Source: Excoecaria cochinchinensis (taxonomy: Eukaryota > Streptophyta > Magnoliopsida > Malpighiales > Euphorbiaceae). Taken from it: 64,000 bases of DNA. Positions 45,076-56,580 of this stretch are shown in pieces. The stretch spans positions 22,934,001 through 22,998,000 of the forward strand of contig CANTUQ010000055.1 in NCBI GenBank assembly GCA_947683425.1. The letters are read 5' to 3'. Under the pieces are notes generated by a model. It was given only the letters and a program-made list of their open reading frames with translations. It was not told the DNA's origin and did not search any database. Numbering within the stretch: the stretch's first letter is position 1; every line of letters starts with the position of its first letter. Position numbers and translations under genes: made by a program.

Positions 45076-46968
45076 ATGCCTCCACGACGTAACATTCCTG
45101 GTGGCCAGGCTGAGCCTCAGGCTCCGATATGGATGAGCGATGAGGCCAGGGTGAGACTCCGGGCGTTGGCTTGTGTATAATTCAGAGCCAGCCGTTTTGT
45201 CTCCAGACCCTTCTTGCAGATCATGGGGATGCTAGAGGAGGTGGATGCTTTAGCAGCAGCTGTAGGATGGATGGAGTTCTTGTGGTCGTCATTTTAGACT
45301 TATCCCGAGGTCATTCGAGAGTTTTTGGCTACCCTCCATTATGGGGGATTCCAGAGATCAGACATCGAGGAGGGGGTTATAAAGTTCTGGGTCAGGGGGC
45401 ACTACCTCAGCATCACGCGCCAGAGATTTTTCGAGGCCATGGGGCTGCCATATGGGGATGATATCATGGTTCCCCAGAGAGCTATTAGGAGATAGCATTG
45501 GGAGATGATCGCTATCCCAGGAGTGTTATATAACCATGATACGGCGAAGAGTATAGTACTCTCATCCCAGGCGCTGCAATATGCACACAGGGTGCTCTCC
45601 AGCTCTTATCTTGCCCGAGCAGGTAATTCGGGTTATGTGAACGGAGCTGAGATTGTGGCTAACCTTATTCGAGTCTCGTGGGGAGTAGCCCCTATAGTAT
45701 GGGCCGGAGGAGTGATTACTAGATTTCTATTACATCTGGGAGTTGACCCAGACAATTTCAGGCCTCCACTGGATGAGAGTGTGTACGTGGATGCTTGAGC
45801 AGCTCTAACCATGGGTATCATTGCATCGATGGGAGATCGGGCAGAGGAGTATCGATTGCTGTCGTACATGAGACTAGGCGTAAGTTCAGCCTTCCTTCAC
45901 TCCAGCTAGTAGAGGAGGAGCCTTAGATTGAGCAGCCTCCACAGCAGCAAGAGTATCAAGAGCCACAGCCCACACAGATACCCCCACAGCAGCCTCAGCC
46001 AGAGCAGGAGTAGCCTCAGATGCCATTTGACATGGGCATCGAGTTCAGTGTGGATGAGTTGATTATCACTCCTCCGGCACAGAGAGTTCATAGCCCCACT
46101 CCTCCTCCATTACGAGTCTAGCGGTCCGTGCTCTAGGAGACTCGGAGGTTCCACCCGTATAGTAGGCCAGGGCACCCGGGGGCATCTACTTCCACAACGC
46201 CTCCTCCAGAGCTTACAGCAGAGCCCGCACCTTCCACTCTATCGCCAGCACCTCAGCCAGCCCAACCTGATCTCATTACGGCCATGATCGCTATCCTTAC
46301 CACCATGGAGCATCGACAGGAAGAGAGAGATCGAGCCCTCCTTTAACGTATTGATTGGTAAGAGGAGAGGGATCGGGTCATACCGGAGCACCTGGGCCAG
46401 CAGGAGAGAGTTATATAGAAGCAAGGGAGGCTCATTGAGGAGCTGAGGCGGAGTTTGAGTGCCTCCCATGATGCAGCGGGTCAGAGAGTATATACGGCTA
46501 TCTAGATGGTGGATGAGTCTGTCAGTACGCTCAGGTTTTGGATAGAGGTTCTGGAGGGTGCCATACCGCCCATATCCACATCAGGGAGTTTTGGGAGCAG
46601 ACGGAGACCAGGCTCGCAGGCATCAGGGACGCAGCCAGGGACCAGACTATGAGGCTGTCGAGGGCCTTTATGGAGTTGGGCGGTGTGGTTAGAGAGACGT
46701 TGGAGTTCTTAGGGACTTATGATTAGCCCTTCTTCGATGGGTATGCCCAGGTTCAGTTCTAGCAGGCTGACCATGCAAGAGACAGCCATTATGTGTACCA
46801 GTTGCCATCCCTCCGCGTTTCCATCCAGGGGCCGGGCTCTCAGCACCTCCCAGTCGGCCTTCCACTCCCAGAGCCAGGCCGTCCGCATCTTCATCCCGTG
46901 ATCAACCAGTAGATATATCAGATGATGGGGAGGACCCGGAGGAGCCCTCGGATTATTATCCTCTTTAG
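45076..46968 (+). pseudogene. gag: Athila-like gag pseudogene
   Basis: ATG 45076 (MPPRRNIPGGQAEP). One frame continues with TYPEVIREFLATLHYGGF, RFFEAMGLPYGDDIMVPQ and ALQYAHRVLSSSYLARAGNS, then GAEIVANLIRVSW. This resembles Athila-type Gag (region with an EFLATL/EAMGL signature and YxHRxLSxxxxARxxS). Stops: TAA 45178, TAG 45295, TAG 45493, then many. A Pro/Gln-rich tail leads to an acidic end, DPEEPSDYYPL, with TAG at 46966. The length of about 630 codons is normal, but no protease/RT follows, suggesting a gag-only non-autonomous element or a deletion. Clade assignment is from memory of the family. Confidence 0.65.
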
Positions 46969-47269
46969 TGTTCAGGGAGTTTATTTTGTTGTACTTATGT
47001 ATTTTTTGTACAAAATCTGTATTTTGTTAGTGAAAACTTTCATTATGTTAAATTTTCACGCCGTGTTGTATATTTTGCTGTTAAATTACTTGCACTTTCT
47101 GAATGTTTGATAACACGATAAGTAAGAATGACGGAAATAAGTAATAACATAAAAAATGTCTATGGATTTATGCTTACAAAATGAATTAATCCGCAATAAA
47201 TTAATAAAATCTTTTATAACCACCGGAACATGATGTTACACAGACCCGAGGATGGTTGGCAATAACCAA
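46969..47269 (+). mobile_element. A/T-rich sequence after the gag relic
   Basis: Non-coding. It may hold the unseen boundary between the Athila-like element and the tail of the Ogre-like element; I could not place it. Nothing else is recognisable. Confidence 0.35.
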
Positions 47270-47460
47270 AAATCATACCTTGTAGATCGGATGGGGGTCA
47301 GCAAATCAAAAATCACACCTTGCAGATCAGATGGGGGTCAGCAAATCTAAAATTATATCTTGCAGATCGGATGGGGGTTATCAAGATCATGCCGCGTGGG
47401 CCCGAAAGTGGCCAGCAAGATAGAATATTCAATCTCACGCCTTACAGATCAGATGGGGGT
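47270..47460 (+). repeat. 40-bp tandem repeat
   Basis: CAGATCGGATGGGGGTCAGC-type units start near 47282, 47322 and 47362 (40-bp period), with a fourth after a gap near 47443. They lie just before a second tandem array. Confidence 0.8.
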
Positions 47461-47469
47461 TAGCAAGGA

Positions 47470-47890
47470 CACCGCACAAGCCAGGATGAGGCCAGCGGGA
47501 CACATGCGATAGAACAAATCACAATCGGGATTGAACTTAGAGAACACTGCATCTCACATCACTCAGACACCGTGCAAATTGAGATGAGGCCAGCGGGACA
47601 CATGCGATAGAACAAATCGAAACGGGGTTGTAGTTAGAGAACACTGCATCTCTCAAACACCATGCAAGCCGAGATGAGGCCAGCGGGACACATGCGATAG
47701 AATAAATTGCGATTGGGCTATAGTTAGAGAACACTACCTCTCACAACATTCAGGCACCATGCAAGCCGAGACAAGGCTAGCGGTGCACATGAAATAAAAC
47801 AAATTGCAATCGGGTTGCGGTTGGATAACATTGCCTCTTACGACAGTCAGACATCGTACAGGCCGAGACGAGGCCTGAAGGATGAAGGTG
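47470..47890 (+). repeat. 90-98-bp tandem repeat before the Ogre 3' LTR
   Basis: GCCAGCGGGACACATGCGAT starts at 47491, 47589 and 47679, with degenerate copies at 47776 and 47873 (periods 98, 90, 97, 97). Tandem repeats upstream of the 3' LTR are usual in Tat/Ogre elements; compare 56214-56580. Confidence 0.85.
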
Positions 47891-48052
47891 GTTGAAGGAA
47901 TCATTAAAGGATCATGGTAAAATACATTACTACTCTGCAGCGAGGAGTCACCAGCTTGGACGCAACAATAGAAAGGTAAGAACTGCCTCAGGTATGCATT
48001 TTTTCCCTTTTTCTCTGAATTTTGGCTCATTTAGACACTAGTGTACTAGTTT

Positions 48053-48167
48053 TCGCAAAATTTGTGGCAACTGTAGACACTGGGTCCTGAGGCAGTCCAG
48101 ATCAGAGTTACCCGATGAAAATATCAATGTCTGTTTCCAGGAAAATGCATGAAAGTTGTGAGTTTTC
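48053..48167 (+). mobile_element. PPT-like site and start of Ogre-like 3' LTR (part 1)
   Basis: AAATTTGTGGCAAC is directly followed by TGTAGACACTGGGTCC (LTR start 48072). The complete element at 53659 has AAATTGGGGGCAAC before TGTAGACACC, so 48072 is probably a 3' LTR start with a decayed polypurine tract. The LTR is split after 96 bp by solo LTR F. Confidence 0.7.
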
Positions 48168-48597
48168 TGTAACACCCCCATCGCTGCCCCCGTTGGAAGG
48201 ACGCCGACGGGCGCGCTACCCGACGCTCACTCACACAGATATGCACATGCACAATGCGGAAGCATACATTCTTACATAACATACATACAAAAAATTCGGG
48301 TTAATTAAAAACTTGACTTAACATGCGGGCACAGACTGATCATGCAATAACTCACACACACGCAGACACTAAGCGGAAGCATAAATCAAATGATAAAACA
48401 AATGAATAACTTAACATGAAAACATACTAACAATTACATTACTCAAAAGTAATCTCAAGATTCTTACATATAATTACATATACAATAATACAAAAATACA
48501 AAAGTGAAGTACAGAAGCTGAACAAAATATAGAACTTCAACTTCAACGTGGCCGACCTTGCAGATGCGCGACTCGAACAGAACCAGACCTGCCACCT

Positions 48598-48636
48598 GCA
48601 CGGAAAGGAAATCCGTGCTAAGCGATATACGCTTAG
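48598..48636 (-). promoter_or_regulatory. Two-hairpin LTR module in LTR F
   Basis: GCACGGA...TCCGTGC (48598-48618) then CTAAGCG-ATATA-CGCTTAG (48618-48636) and TGGGG, 430 bp from the LTR 3' end. The change GGG/CCC to GGA/TCC relative to LTRs C and D is compensated. Confidence 0.6.
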
Positions 48637-48909
48637 TGGGGAGAACACACAAGAGTAAGAGCGGCCATTCACAATGGTCGCCAATGCATAACACACTCAC
48701 AATGGCAAGTGCGGATAATGGTGTTAGGTATCCAATCATGCTTACAATATAAAGACATCCATCAGATAGTTCATAACAATAATCATATCCTCATAACAGG
48801 TTATACTTTTCATCATTGAATCCATACATATATCACATACATATTCTCATATTACAATCCATACAAGGCACCTACTGACTCGAGGGAGTGGATAACGAGT
48901 TTACGGACA

Positions 48910-49128
48910 GTACTTTACGGGTACGAGCCGATACGGACAGTACTTTACGGGTACGAGCCGAGAAAACCAATTTTACTTTTTCCTTTTAACTTTCACAAAA
49001 CATTTTTAAAGGGGATCTTAAACAAGATCATATCACATAAGGGTTCGCGAGGAACCAAACGGGGACTTGATCGGGGTCCAAACATTGAAAGGGCGCTGCA
49101 GCTCAAAGACTCTATTAGGCATGCCTAA
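48910..49128 (-). repeat. Hairpin array in LTR F
   Basis: GTACT-TTACG-GGTAC twice at a 30-bp period (48910-48924, 48940-48954), GGTTC-GCGAG-GAACC (49042-49056), GGAC...GTCC (49063-49079) and TTAGGCATGCCTAA (49115-49128). Confidence 0.65.
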
Positions 49129-50029
49129 CTATCCACTGGACTGACTCTCGCAGGTCATGCATAAAATAATTCACGTTTTGAATCGCACAACGTATAAATA
49201 TATATACATCATGCAAAAACCAGAGTACGATAGACATATAAATATGCTCATAAAGTCGGTCATATATCATACAATTGCTATCGCAAAACATAATACACTC
49301 TATACACTTTAACATTAAACAATGTTCCAAAGCATGTCAAAAATCAGGTGTGGAAGCACTACCATGCCGAAGGTTATCAATGAAAAATTCTAATCATGCG
49401 GTAGATGAGGATAACTAAGATTAAATCATGCATAATCCAAATTACATTTAAGCATAACACATTGAGTTCAAAGGCTAAAGCATAATAATGCATTCAGACA
49501 TCAACCATATTATTCAAATAAATTTGGCATAGCATACTAACAATCATACCTCCTACAATTCATATTCTGAAGCATGCAATAGTTCAATCAATCACATTTT
49601 AGCACTACTCAATATACTAAAGCATGTCAGGAACACATGAGGAATCATATTATGCCAATGACTAATAACGCATAATCTTGGTCGTGGAATGATACAATAT
49701 ACTCTTAAGCATGGCATGTTATTCATAGAGGAGGATCTGATCAAGGATATGCATAACATATTGTTAATCACAAATAAATTAGGATAACCATTCATATAAA
49801 CAAGGTAATATAGCATACAGTAGGGGAAAAAGCCATAAAAGCATTTGAAAGTCATTTTATAACAAAACTAGTCACTTGGGTAACAAGGCACAACAGAAAA
49901 GGCCATATAAGAACATATAAAAGTATGACAAGAATCATACAACAGTATAAGTCCATACAAGTCCATACAGAAAAAATAGGAAATTCATTTTGGTTGAAAC
50001 TGGGCTAATTCAGAAAATGGGGCGAAAAG

Positions 50030-50400
50030 GGGTCGGTCACGAGCCATGTCACGACTCGTGACTGGCCTCAAAGGAGGGTCACGAGTCGTGACTTTATGTC
50101 ACATCTCGTGACATGCCCCACAAGGAAGTCACGAGCAGTGACTCTAAGTCACGTTTCGTGACTTGCCTCACCAGGGAGTCACGAGTCGTGACTCTAAGTC
50201 ACGTCTCGTGACTTGCCTCTTAGGGCAGTCACGCGTCGTGACTGGAAGTCACGCCCCGCGACTGCCTTCAGCTAGCCGAAAAGTCACGCGTCGTGACTGG
50301 GAGACAGAGTCACGCGTCATGACTAGGAGTCACGACCCGTGACTTGCCTCACAAGGGAGTCATGACTCGTGACTTGCCTCTCACAAGGCAGTCACGACAC
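50030..50400 (-). repeat. CG-centred palindrome cluster in LTR F
   Basis: About a dozen units of GTCACGAGTCGTGAC type alternating with GTCACGTCTCGTGAC. AGTCACGAGTCGTGACT at 50177-50193 is perfect. Units are spaced by short GGAAG, TTGCCTCA or CTAA linkers. Confidence 0.75.
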
Positions 50401-51595
50401 ACACGAACACTGGAAACGGAAATTCTATCAGAATCACGATTTTCCGTTGCCAGAATGCCCAGAATTCAAAGAACTCAACAAAAAACCATTTCAATTTGAT
50501 TCAAAACACTACCAATCTCATCTTACCTTCCAATCGATCTTCCACACATCAAAAATAACATAGAACCAACCTAATTCAACAATCAAAACAACCAAAATCA
50601 TGCATAAACACATTCAATTCCCTCAAGAACATAAACCCTAAAATTACAGTAAGTTCAAATCCCAAACTCAGTACCTTCAATTCAACACTTAACATGCATT
50701 ACTAACACATCTACTCACATAAATCATGCATATACACATTCCAAAACACACCAAATTCCAGAAATTAAACAATGCAACACATTTACAACCCTAGGTGAGA
50801 ATTAGGGCAGAGATATTCAATAATTCACAAACTAAAATTGAAGAACACAGAAGCTCCCAAACCTGGAATTGAAGATCCAAAATCACACTTCCAGCTTCAA
50901 TCCTCAATCCTCAACTTGTCCTTAAGCTTATTCTTGCAATCCAAGGCTTGCACAAACAAGTAACCCACAAAATCCTTAGCCAAACCCTAACTGAAGATAA
51001 AACCAGTAGAAGAAGAAAAAGAAGAAGAAGAAGAACACGTACAAAACCTTAAACTCCAACTTACCTCTTCAAGCAAAACACAAGCTCCCCTAAGACACCC
51101 AATCACTCACACAACCAAGGAAGGGGAGACAAGGAACGGGAAAAGGAAAAGATAGAAAATCAAAGAGGAGGAGAAGAGAGAGCAGAAAACGTGATCTGCT
51201 CTTCTCCCTCATTCTTTATCTCTTTTTCTCATTTTCCCATTAATTGCCCACCTACCAAGCCCACTTGGCAACTCCCAATTGGACCACAAAACCCACTTAA
51301 ACTTTTCCAAACCATGGTACCATACACTCACATGCACCCAATCCTTTCTTGAAATAAATATCTCAAGCCAAGGTACCAAACTCACACTTCACTAGATAAA
51401 TGCCACAACCAAAACACCCTACAACCGTATACCACATGTACACACTAACACTTCTCTTCTTAACATACTTAATTAATTACTTGCCATTAAGTCCTTATTA
51501 TCCAAATTTCTCATGCACAAATTACTGAAATACCCTTGCATTCCCGACTTAGCATGCACATTCCGACCAGGGCTATTTTGGGGTGTGACATTTTC

Positions 51596-53653
51596 ATTCT
51601 CCAATTTTACAAGCAATGAGGATTCTTCTTGGTGATAGGGGATTTCTGGATGTTGGGAGGAGTTCCTATTTTGAAAATCTAGACTTTGCTCCACCGACGG
51701 GTATTCAATCGGTCAGAGCGACGCCCGTCGCTCGTTCCCAAGGATGGCCCCCCTCTCGCGTGAGCGGCGCCTATTCCTCTCATGGAACAGGCAGTCTCCT
51801 GTGGGAGCGACGCCCGTCGCTCGGGTGAGAGGCCCGTCCCTCACGACGAGCGCCGACCGTTGCTTGCTTGCGGAGGCCGTCTCTCGCGTTGAGCGATGCA
51901 AGTCGCTCGTGCAAGAGACGCCTGCCTCTTACGAGCGACGGCTATCTCTCAGCCTCTAGTTCTCATGAGTGGCTCGCCGCCCAAATGATTAAGGATGCCC
52001 CTGTCACCAACGCCCGTCGGTCGTCGATCTGCCGTTAGTTTGAGCGGGATTTCCCAGATTCTCCATATCTTCTTAAATATATTTCTAGATTTTCCAAATA
52101 TTTCCTAAATCTTTTCAAATATATTTTCAGGATTTCCTATAATTCCTAAATCTTTTCAAATATTTTCAAATTTTGGATTTTATTTTGAGAATATTCTGCA
52201 AATTATTCGGATTTGATTTTGATTTCATAAATATTTTTCAAATTTAAATCCTAAATTTGAATTTATTTGAATTATTTTCCTAAACCTATAAATAGGGGGT
52301 TGAGGCTCATTATTCGGGGTTAGCGGTTTTTAACAAGATAAAAAGGGTTAGTAATTTTCATGAAACAGAGGATTTTCCTACAAAAAGTTTCTCGCTTTTA
52401 TTTTCATCATCAAATATTCTTCAAATCAAGGCAATCTGAGGGAATGAAACTAATTCGTTTCTATCTGATTGAGCCTTTTTAGCATTCATAATTGCTACCA
52501 AAACATCAAGAAGGAAAAATATAATTTTCTTTTTTTGATTTGTCTTCGAAAACACGATTTTTACAGTAAAAAATCTCCTAAAATTACACATCACGGATCA
52601 ATCCTTATAGAATTTAGGGAATAGAGATCACACGACATTCACCTTCAAAGGTAATACTCAGAGGGTAAACATTCCGGATTAATCTCCATTACATTTAGTC
52701 ATCTCATATTGATTTTACACACGAAATCTCATTTTATTTAAAATAAAATGATTTTTATTTGATTTTCTCTATTTTTCTAGGTCTGGGACGACCGACGGGC
52801 AGAGGACCCATCGACGGCCGTCGCTCATCCGAGTGACGGGACATCGAGGGCTTCTACCTCCACCTGTCGGTCGGCCCAGGGACGCCCGTCGGTCACTCGT
52901 TATGGGCCGTCCCTGGGCCTTTGCCCCTCCATTTCCTTCACTTTCTTTCCAATTATTCCTTTCTTTTCTTTTCTTTATTTTCATTATAAATTTTTATAGA
53001 TTCTTTTCTTCCTTATTTATTTTTCATGTTTATTTTATTTTAATTGTTGCACTAACATGACTTTTATTTTTGTGAGTTTTATTGCTTCTTTATTGGATTT
53101 GGGTTATTAAAAATGGAGGACACCGCAATGATCTGAGAACCTTCGTTCGGGTTTATTCCATTACCTTTCTCCTCCTTATTTTAATTTCCATTTATTTTAA
53201 ATAGTATTTTGTTCCGCTAACATGAAAATGGCTAAGTATTTATATTAATTAAATTGGAGTTTCCACTAATAAAATGAGGACTAATGTCCTATTTCTTTCA
53301 TCAAATAAAATTGACACTTTAAAGTTGTTTTTGTAATTATGCATGTGAGGACCAATGTCCTCACTCCTTAACGAATATCCCATTTTATATATGATCCACA
53401 TGCCATTCATAATGGGGGTTGTACTCTGCCCCTAATTTTGTTGTAATTTATTGGATTTTCACTTCTTTTATTCTAATCTTGCTTCCATTTACCGCTTTTA
53501 TTATATGATCGACTTGTGCTTTAATTAATGCATTAAATTGTATGAGAGAAGGAATGAAATTTTAAATTCAAAATTCAATTATAATTTAATCAAGTCATGA
53601 ATAAATGGGAAGTCCCGAACCATCTTTGGTCTTAGGCTCAATGAGGTTATAGG
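51596..53653 (+). mobile_element. Ogre-like 3' LTR (part 2), probably of element G1
   Basis: Continues the LTR from 48167. It has U3 CG palindromes (51700-52040; GAGCGACGCCCGTCGCTC at 51716-51733 and 51805-51822), TATAAATA (52287), and then a region collinear with the G1 5' LTR (15040-16490). The duplicated target ACCAT (53654-53658) marks the G2 insertion. Same strand and subfamily as G1, so it is plausibly its 3' LTR. Frames at 51616-51959 reflect palindromes. Confidence 0.75.
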
Positions 53654-53658
53654 ACCAT

Positions 53659-54732
53659 TGTGACGCGCGCCGGATCCCCGCGGCCGCCCTTCTGACCGCC
53701 CGCACGTGGGCGATCGGGGCATTGTGGGTCCGTTGACAGCTTGCAATAAATCGCAAGTGCGTCTATGTTGGGCAACAAGGAGGTTTCATGGAGTCGCCAC
53801 CCAATAGAACATTGGGAAAGTTTCTCTCGCCTCGGAGAGCCTAAGACTGCGCGTTGTATCCATTTTGGGCCAGCCAGAGGGGTCTTGGAAGGTAAACCTC
53901 TCGCCCTAAGGAGCCTAGGATTAACGCTAAAGTCTCGTGGCACAAAAAGGTGTCTTGGAGGGTAAACCTCTAGCCCCTTTGAGTTCAAAGACCAGAGCTG
54001 GGTTCGGGATTTCTCATCTATTTCTACCTCGAATACTTTATGATTAAATTTTAATTAACATTGATTCGCTCTCTCTCCACACGATGCAATTGAATTGAAA
54101 GACGCATTCATCCATTTAAGAGCATAAAATAAAATAGCATTAAAGCATGAAATAAATTTACAATAATACTAAGAGCAGAATACAACCCTCGTTTGTAAAT
54201 GTGCGATACATGCACAACACGGGTTATTCATTAGCAATGAGGACATTGGTCCCCGCATGCATTCATTATGGAAAAACAATTTTTATGTGATGATTTTATT
54301 GGGTAAAAATAGGACATTGGTCTAATTTTATTTAGTAAACATTTCATTTTGGTATAAAACATTTGTGTGGTGGTTCTTTTTAAGAGCGGTCGAAAACCAT
54401 TTTATTATTACAGACCACAGATAAATAAAATAAAACAATAATTGCATATTTCGAAATGAATAAATAAATGAATACATAAATAATTGCATAAATGAATAAC
54501 AATATTAATATATTACAATAATAATTATAATAATTATAATAATAATAAAACATAAAATTAAATAATATTTAATCACAAATCAATAAAATTAAATGACCAT
54601 AGAACTCAATAATAATAATAGTAATAATATTAAATAATAGTAATAATAATATTAATAATATTAACAAACAGAAATTAAATAAATAAATATATGATAATAA
54701 TAATAATAATAATAATAAACAGAAATTAAATA

Positions 54733-54792
<60 letters not shown>

Positions 54793-56031
54793 TAATAACA
54801 ATAATTAACATAATCACAAAAACAGAATAATAAATATTAAATAAAATAATAGAAATAATAAAAACAGAATTATAAATAAATATTAATAATAATAATAATA
54901 ATAATAATTAATAATAATAATAATAATATTAATATTAATTAATTAATAATATATTAAAATAAATAAATATAAAATAGACTCACCGGATTTCCCTCGCCGG
55001 AGATTCGCCGGAGCGGCGGTTGATGACACCTCCCTCACTGCCTCGTAGATCACCTCGTCGGGAGTCCAGATCCGGTGGCCACGCGCCGGAATGTGGTGGC
55101 GTTTGGCCGGAAAACGCGATAAAGCGTCACTGTTCTTCACCGGCGTTGTGCCTCGACGCGCCCTCCTCCGGCAAGCGGTGGATGATCGGACGACATGGAG
55201 AGGTGCGTCTGGACCTCGGCAGTCGAGCGGCGGGGCGCGTGCCTGAATCCGGCGTCGGAGGTGGCCGGCAGAGGCGACGCCTTCTCTCCCTTCTTTTCTT
55301 CCTTTTCTTCCTCCGGCGCCTGGGCTGTGCTTCGTTGGCCCCTGTTCCTCTCTTCTCTCCTTATTTCTTTTCCTTTCTTTCTTTATTTTCCTTAGCTTTC
55401 TCTTTTCTTTTCTTTGGCTTTTCTTTCCTATTTTCTTTCTTTTGCTTTTATCTCTCTTGCTCTCGGTTCTTTTTTCTTTCTTCTTTTGGTTTCCTTTTCT
55501 TTCTTTTGCTCTCCCTTTCTTGATCTGTCGGGCCCCCTTTGTTTTTGCTCATTCTTTTCCCTTTATACCGTAAAATTAGGGCTAATGGGCACAATGGTCA
55601 TTTCCTCAATTTTCATGCCTTCAAATAAATCCTCCCATTTTCATATCTTAATTAATCTAACTTAATTAAAACTAATATACACACATACTAATTTAATTAA
55701 ACATGCATATATTAATTAAACATTACACATTAATATATTCAATTAATTAAATATTATAATAATTAAACATTACATATAAATAGAATTAACCTATTTAATA
55801 TATAATTTATCTAATTAATTATACACTTTAAACTTTAATTTTTCATGCACTTTAATCACACAATAATATTAATTACTCAATTAACTAATAACAAAATTAA
55901 TTAATTAATTTTTAACTTTACACACACATATTTATATATATTATTTTTTTCCATTTTTTTCGGAGGGAATAATCAAGGATCCAAAATTACCATTTCCATT
56001 TTATGCCGGAGTTCGGGACCCGGTGTCTACA
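53659..56031 (-). mobile_element. G2 3' LTR
   Basis: Contains U5 repeats (53659-54000, with a PBS-like copy at 53789-53799), AAT/ATA microsatellites (54480-54960), a CCGG-rich leader (54980-55320) and a TATA element on the minus strand (TTTATA at 55562). The terminus is GACCCGGTGTCTACA, inverted relative to the LTR start. Open frames such as 55020-55523 and 53647-53988 recur in the other LTR because the LTRs are copies; no domain is seen. Confidence 0.92.
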
Positions 56032-56045
56032 GTTGCCCCCAATTT
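56032..56045 (-). other. G2 polypurine tract
   Basis: On the minus strand, AAATTGGGGGCAAC immediately precedes the 3' LTR start TGTAGACACC. It is the plus-strand primer site. Confidence 0.8.
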
Positions 56046-56213
56046 TGGAGAAGCTAGTGCATAGACACCTAGGTAAGCCAAAATTCAAAGAGGAAGAGAG
56101 AGGGGATTCCATACCTGCGGCGGAGACCTTGCCTTCTTACCGGGAGTCGGATAAAGAGATGCCTCCTCAGAGGGTTTTGGGATTTGCCTCCTCAGAGGGC
56201 TTGAGATTTTGAA

Positions 56214-56580
56214 GTGGTAGTGCCGTGGTCGTGCTAACCCTCCTTAGAGTTGTAGTGCCGCCATCGTGCTAACCCTTCTAAAGTGGTAGTGCCGTGGTCG
56301 TGCTAACCCTCCTCAGAGTGGTAGTGCCGCCATCGTGCTAACTCTTCGATTGGATGATGAAGTGGTAGTGCCGTGGTCGTGCTAACCCTCCTTAGAGTGG
56401 TAGTGCCGCCATCATGCTAACCCTTCTGAAGTGGTAGTGCCATGGTCGTGCTAACCCTCCTCAGAGTGGTAGTGCCGCCATCGTGCTAACCCTTCGATTG
56501 GATTATGAAGTGGTAGTGCCGTGGTCGTGCTAACCCTCCTCAGAGTGGTAGTGCCGCCATCGTGCTAACCCTTTGATTGG
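56214..56580 (-). repeat. 34-35-bp tandem repeat in G2 3' region
   Basis: Ten or so units of GTGGTAGTGCCGTGGTCGTG and GTGGTAGTGCCGCCATCGTG alternate (starts 56214, 56249, 56283, 56318, 56362, 56397 and onward). A roughly 10-bp insert, ATTGGATGAT, occurs at intervals. The alternation makes a dimeric higher-order unit. Confidence 0.9.

Larger units (their letters stand above)
48168..51590 (-). mobile_element. Solo LTR F (chromovirus) inside the Ogre 3' LTR
   Basis: A 3423-bp LTR, TGTAACACCCCCATCG (48168) to TTTGGGGTGTGACA (51590), with perfect target duplication TTTTC (48163-48167, 51591-51595). Minus orientation. Two-hairpin module 48598-48636, hairpin array 48910-49079, TTAGGCATGCCTAA 49115-49128 and CG cluster 50030-50400. 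The rest is A/C-rich LTR sequence; its short frames have no domain. Confidence 0.93.

Noticed and set aside
45633..45869. Antisense frame across the Athila-like gag
   Set aside because: Shadow of the sense gag, which carries recognisable residues; no antisense domain.
53647..53988. A 113-codon frame repeated at 61338-61712
   Set aside because: U5 of the two G2 LTRs. Conservation reflects shared LTR origin and the frame runs through the PBS-like copy and the LTR edge.
55020..55523. A 167-codon frame repeated in part at 62911-63397
   Set aside because: It recurs only because these are the two LTRs of one element. The sequence is leader and pyrimidine tract without domain evidence.
56214..56580. 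Regular short repeats resembling a CRISPR array
   Set aside because: Units are contiguous and near-identical, with no unique spacers; this is a tandem repeat in a retrotransposon.
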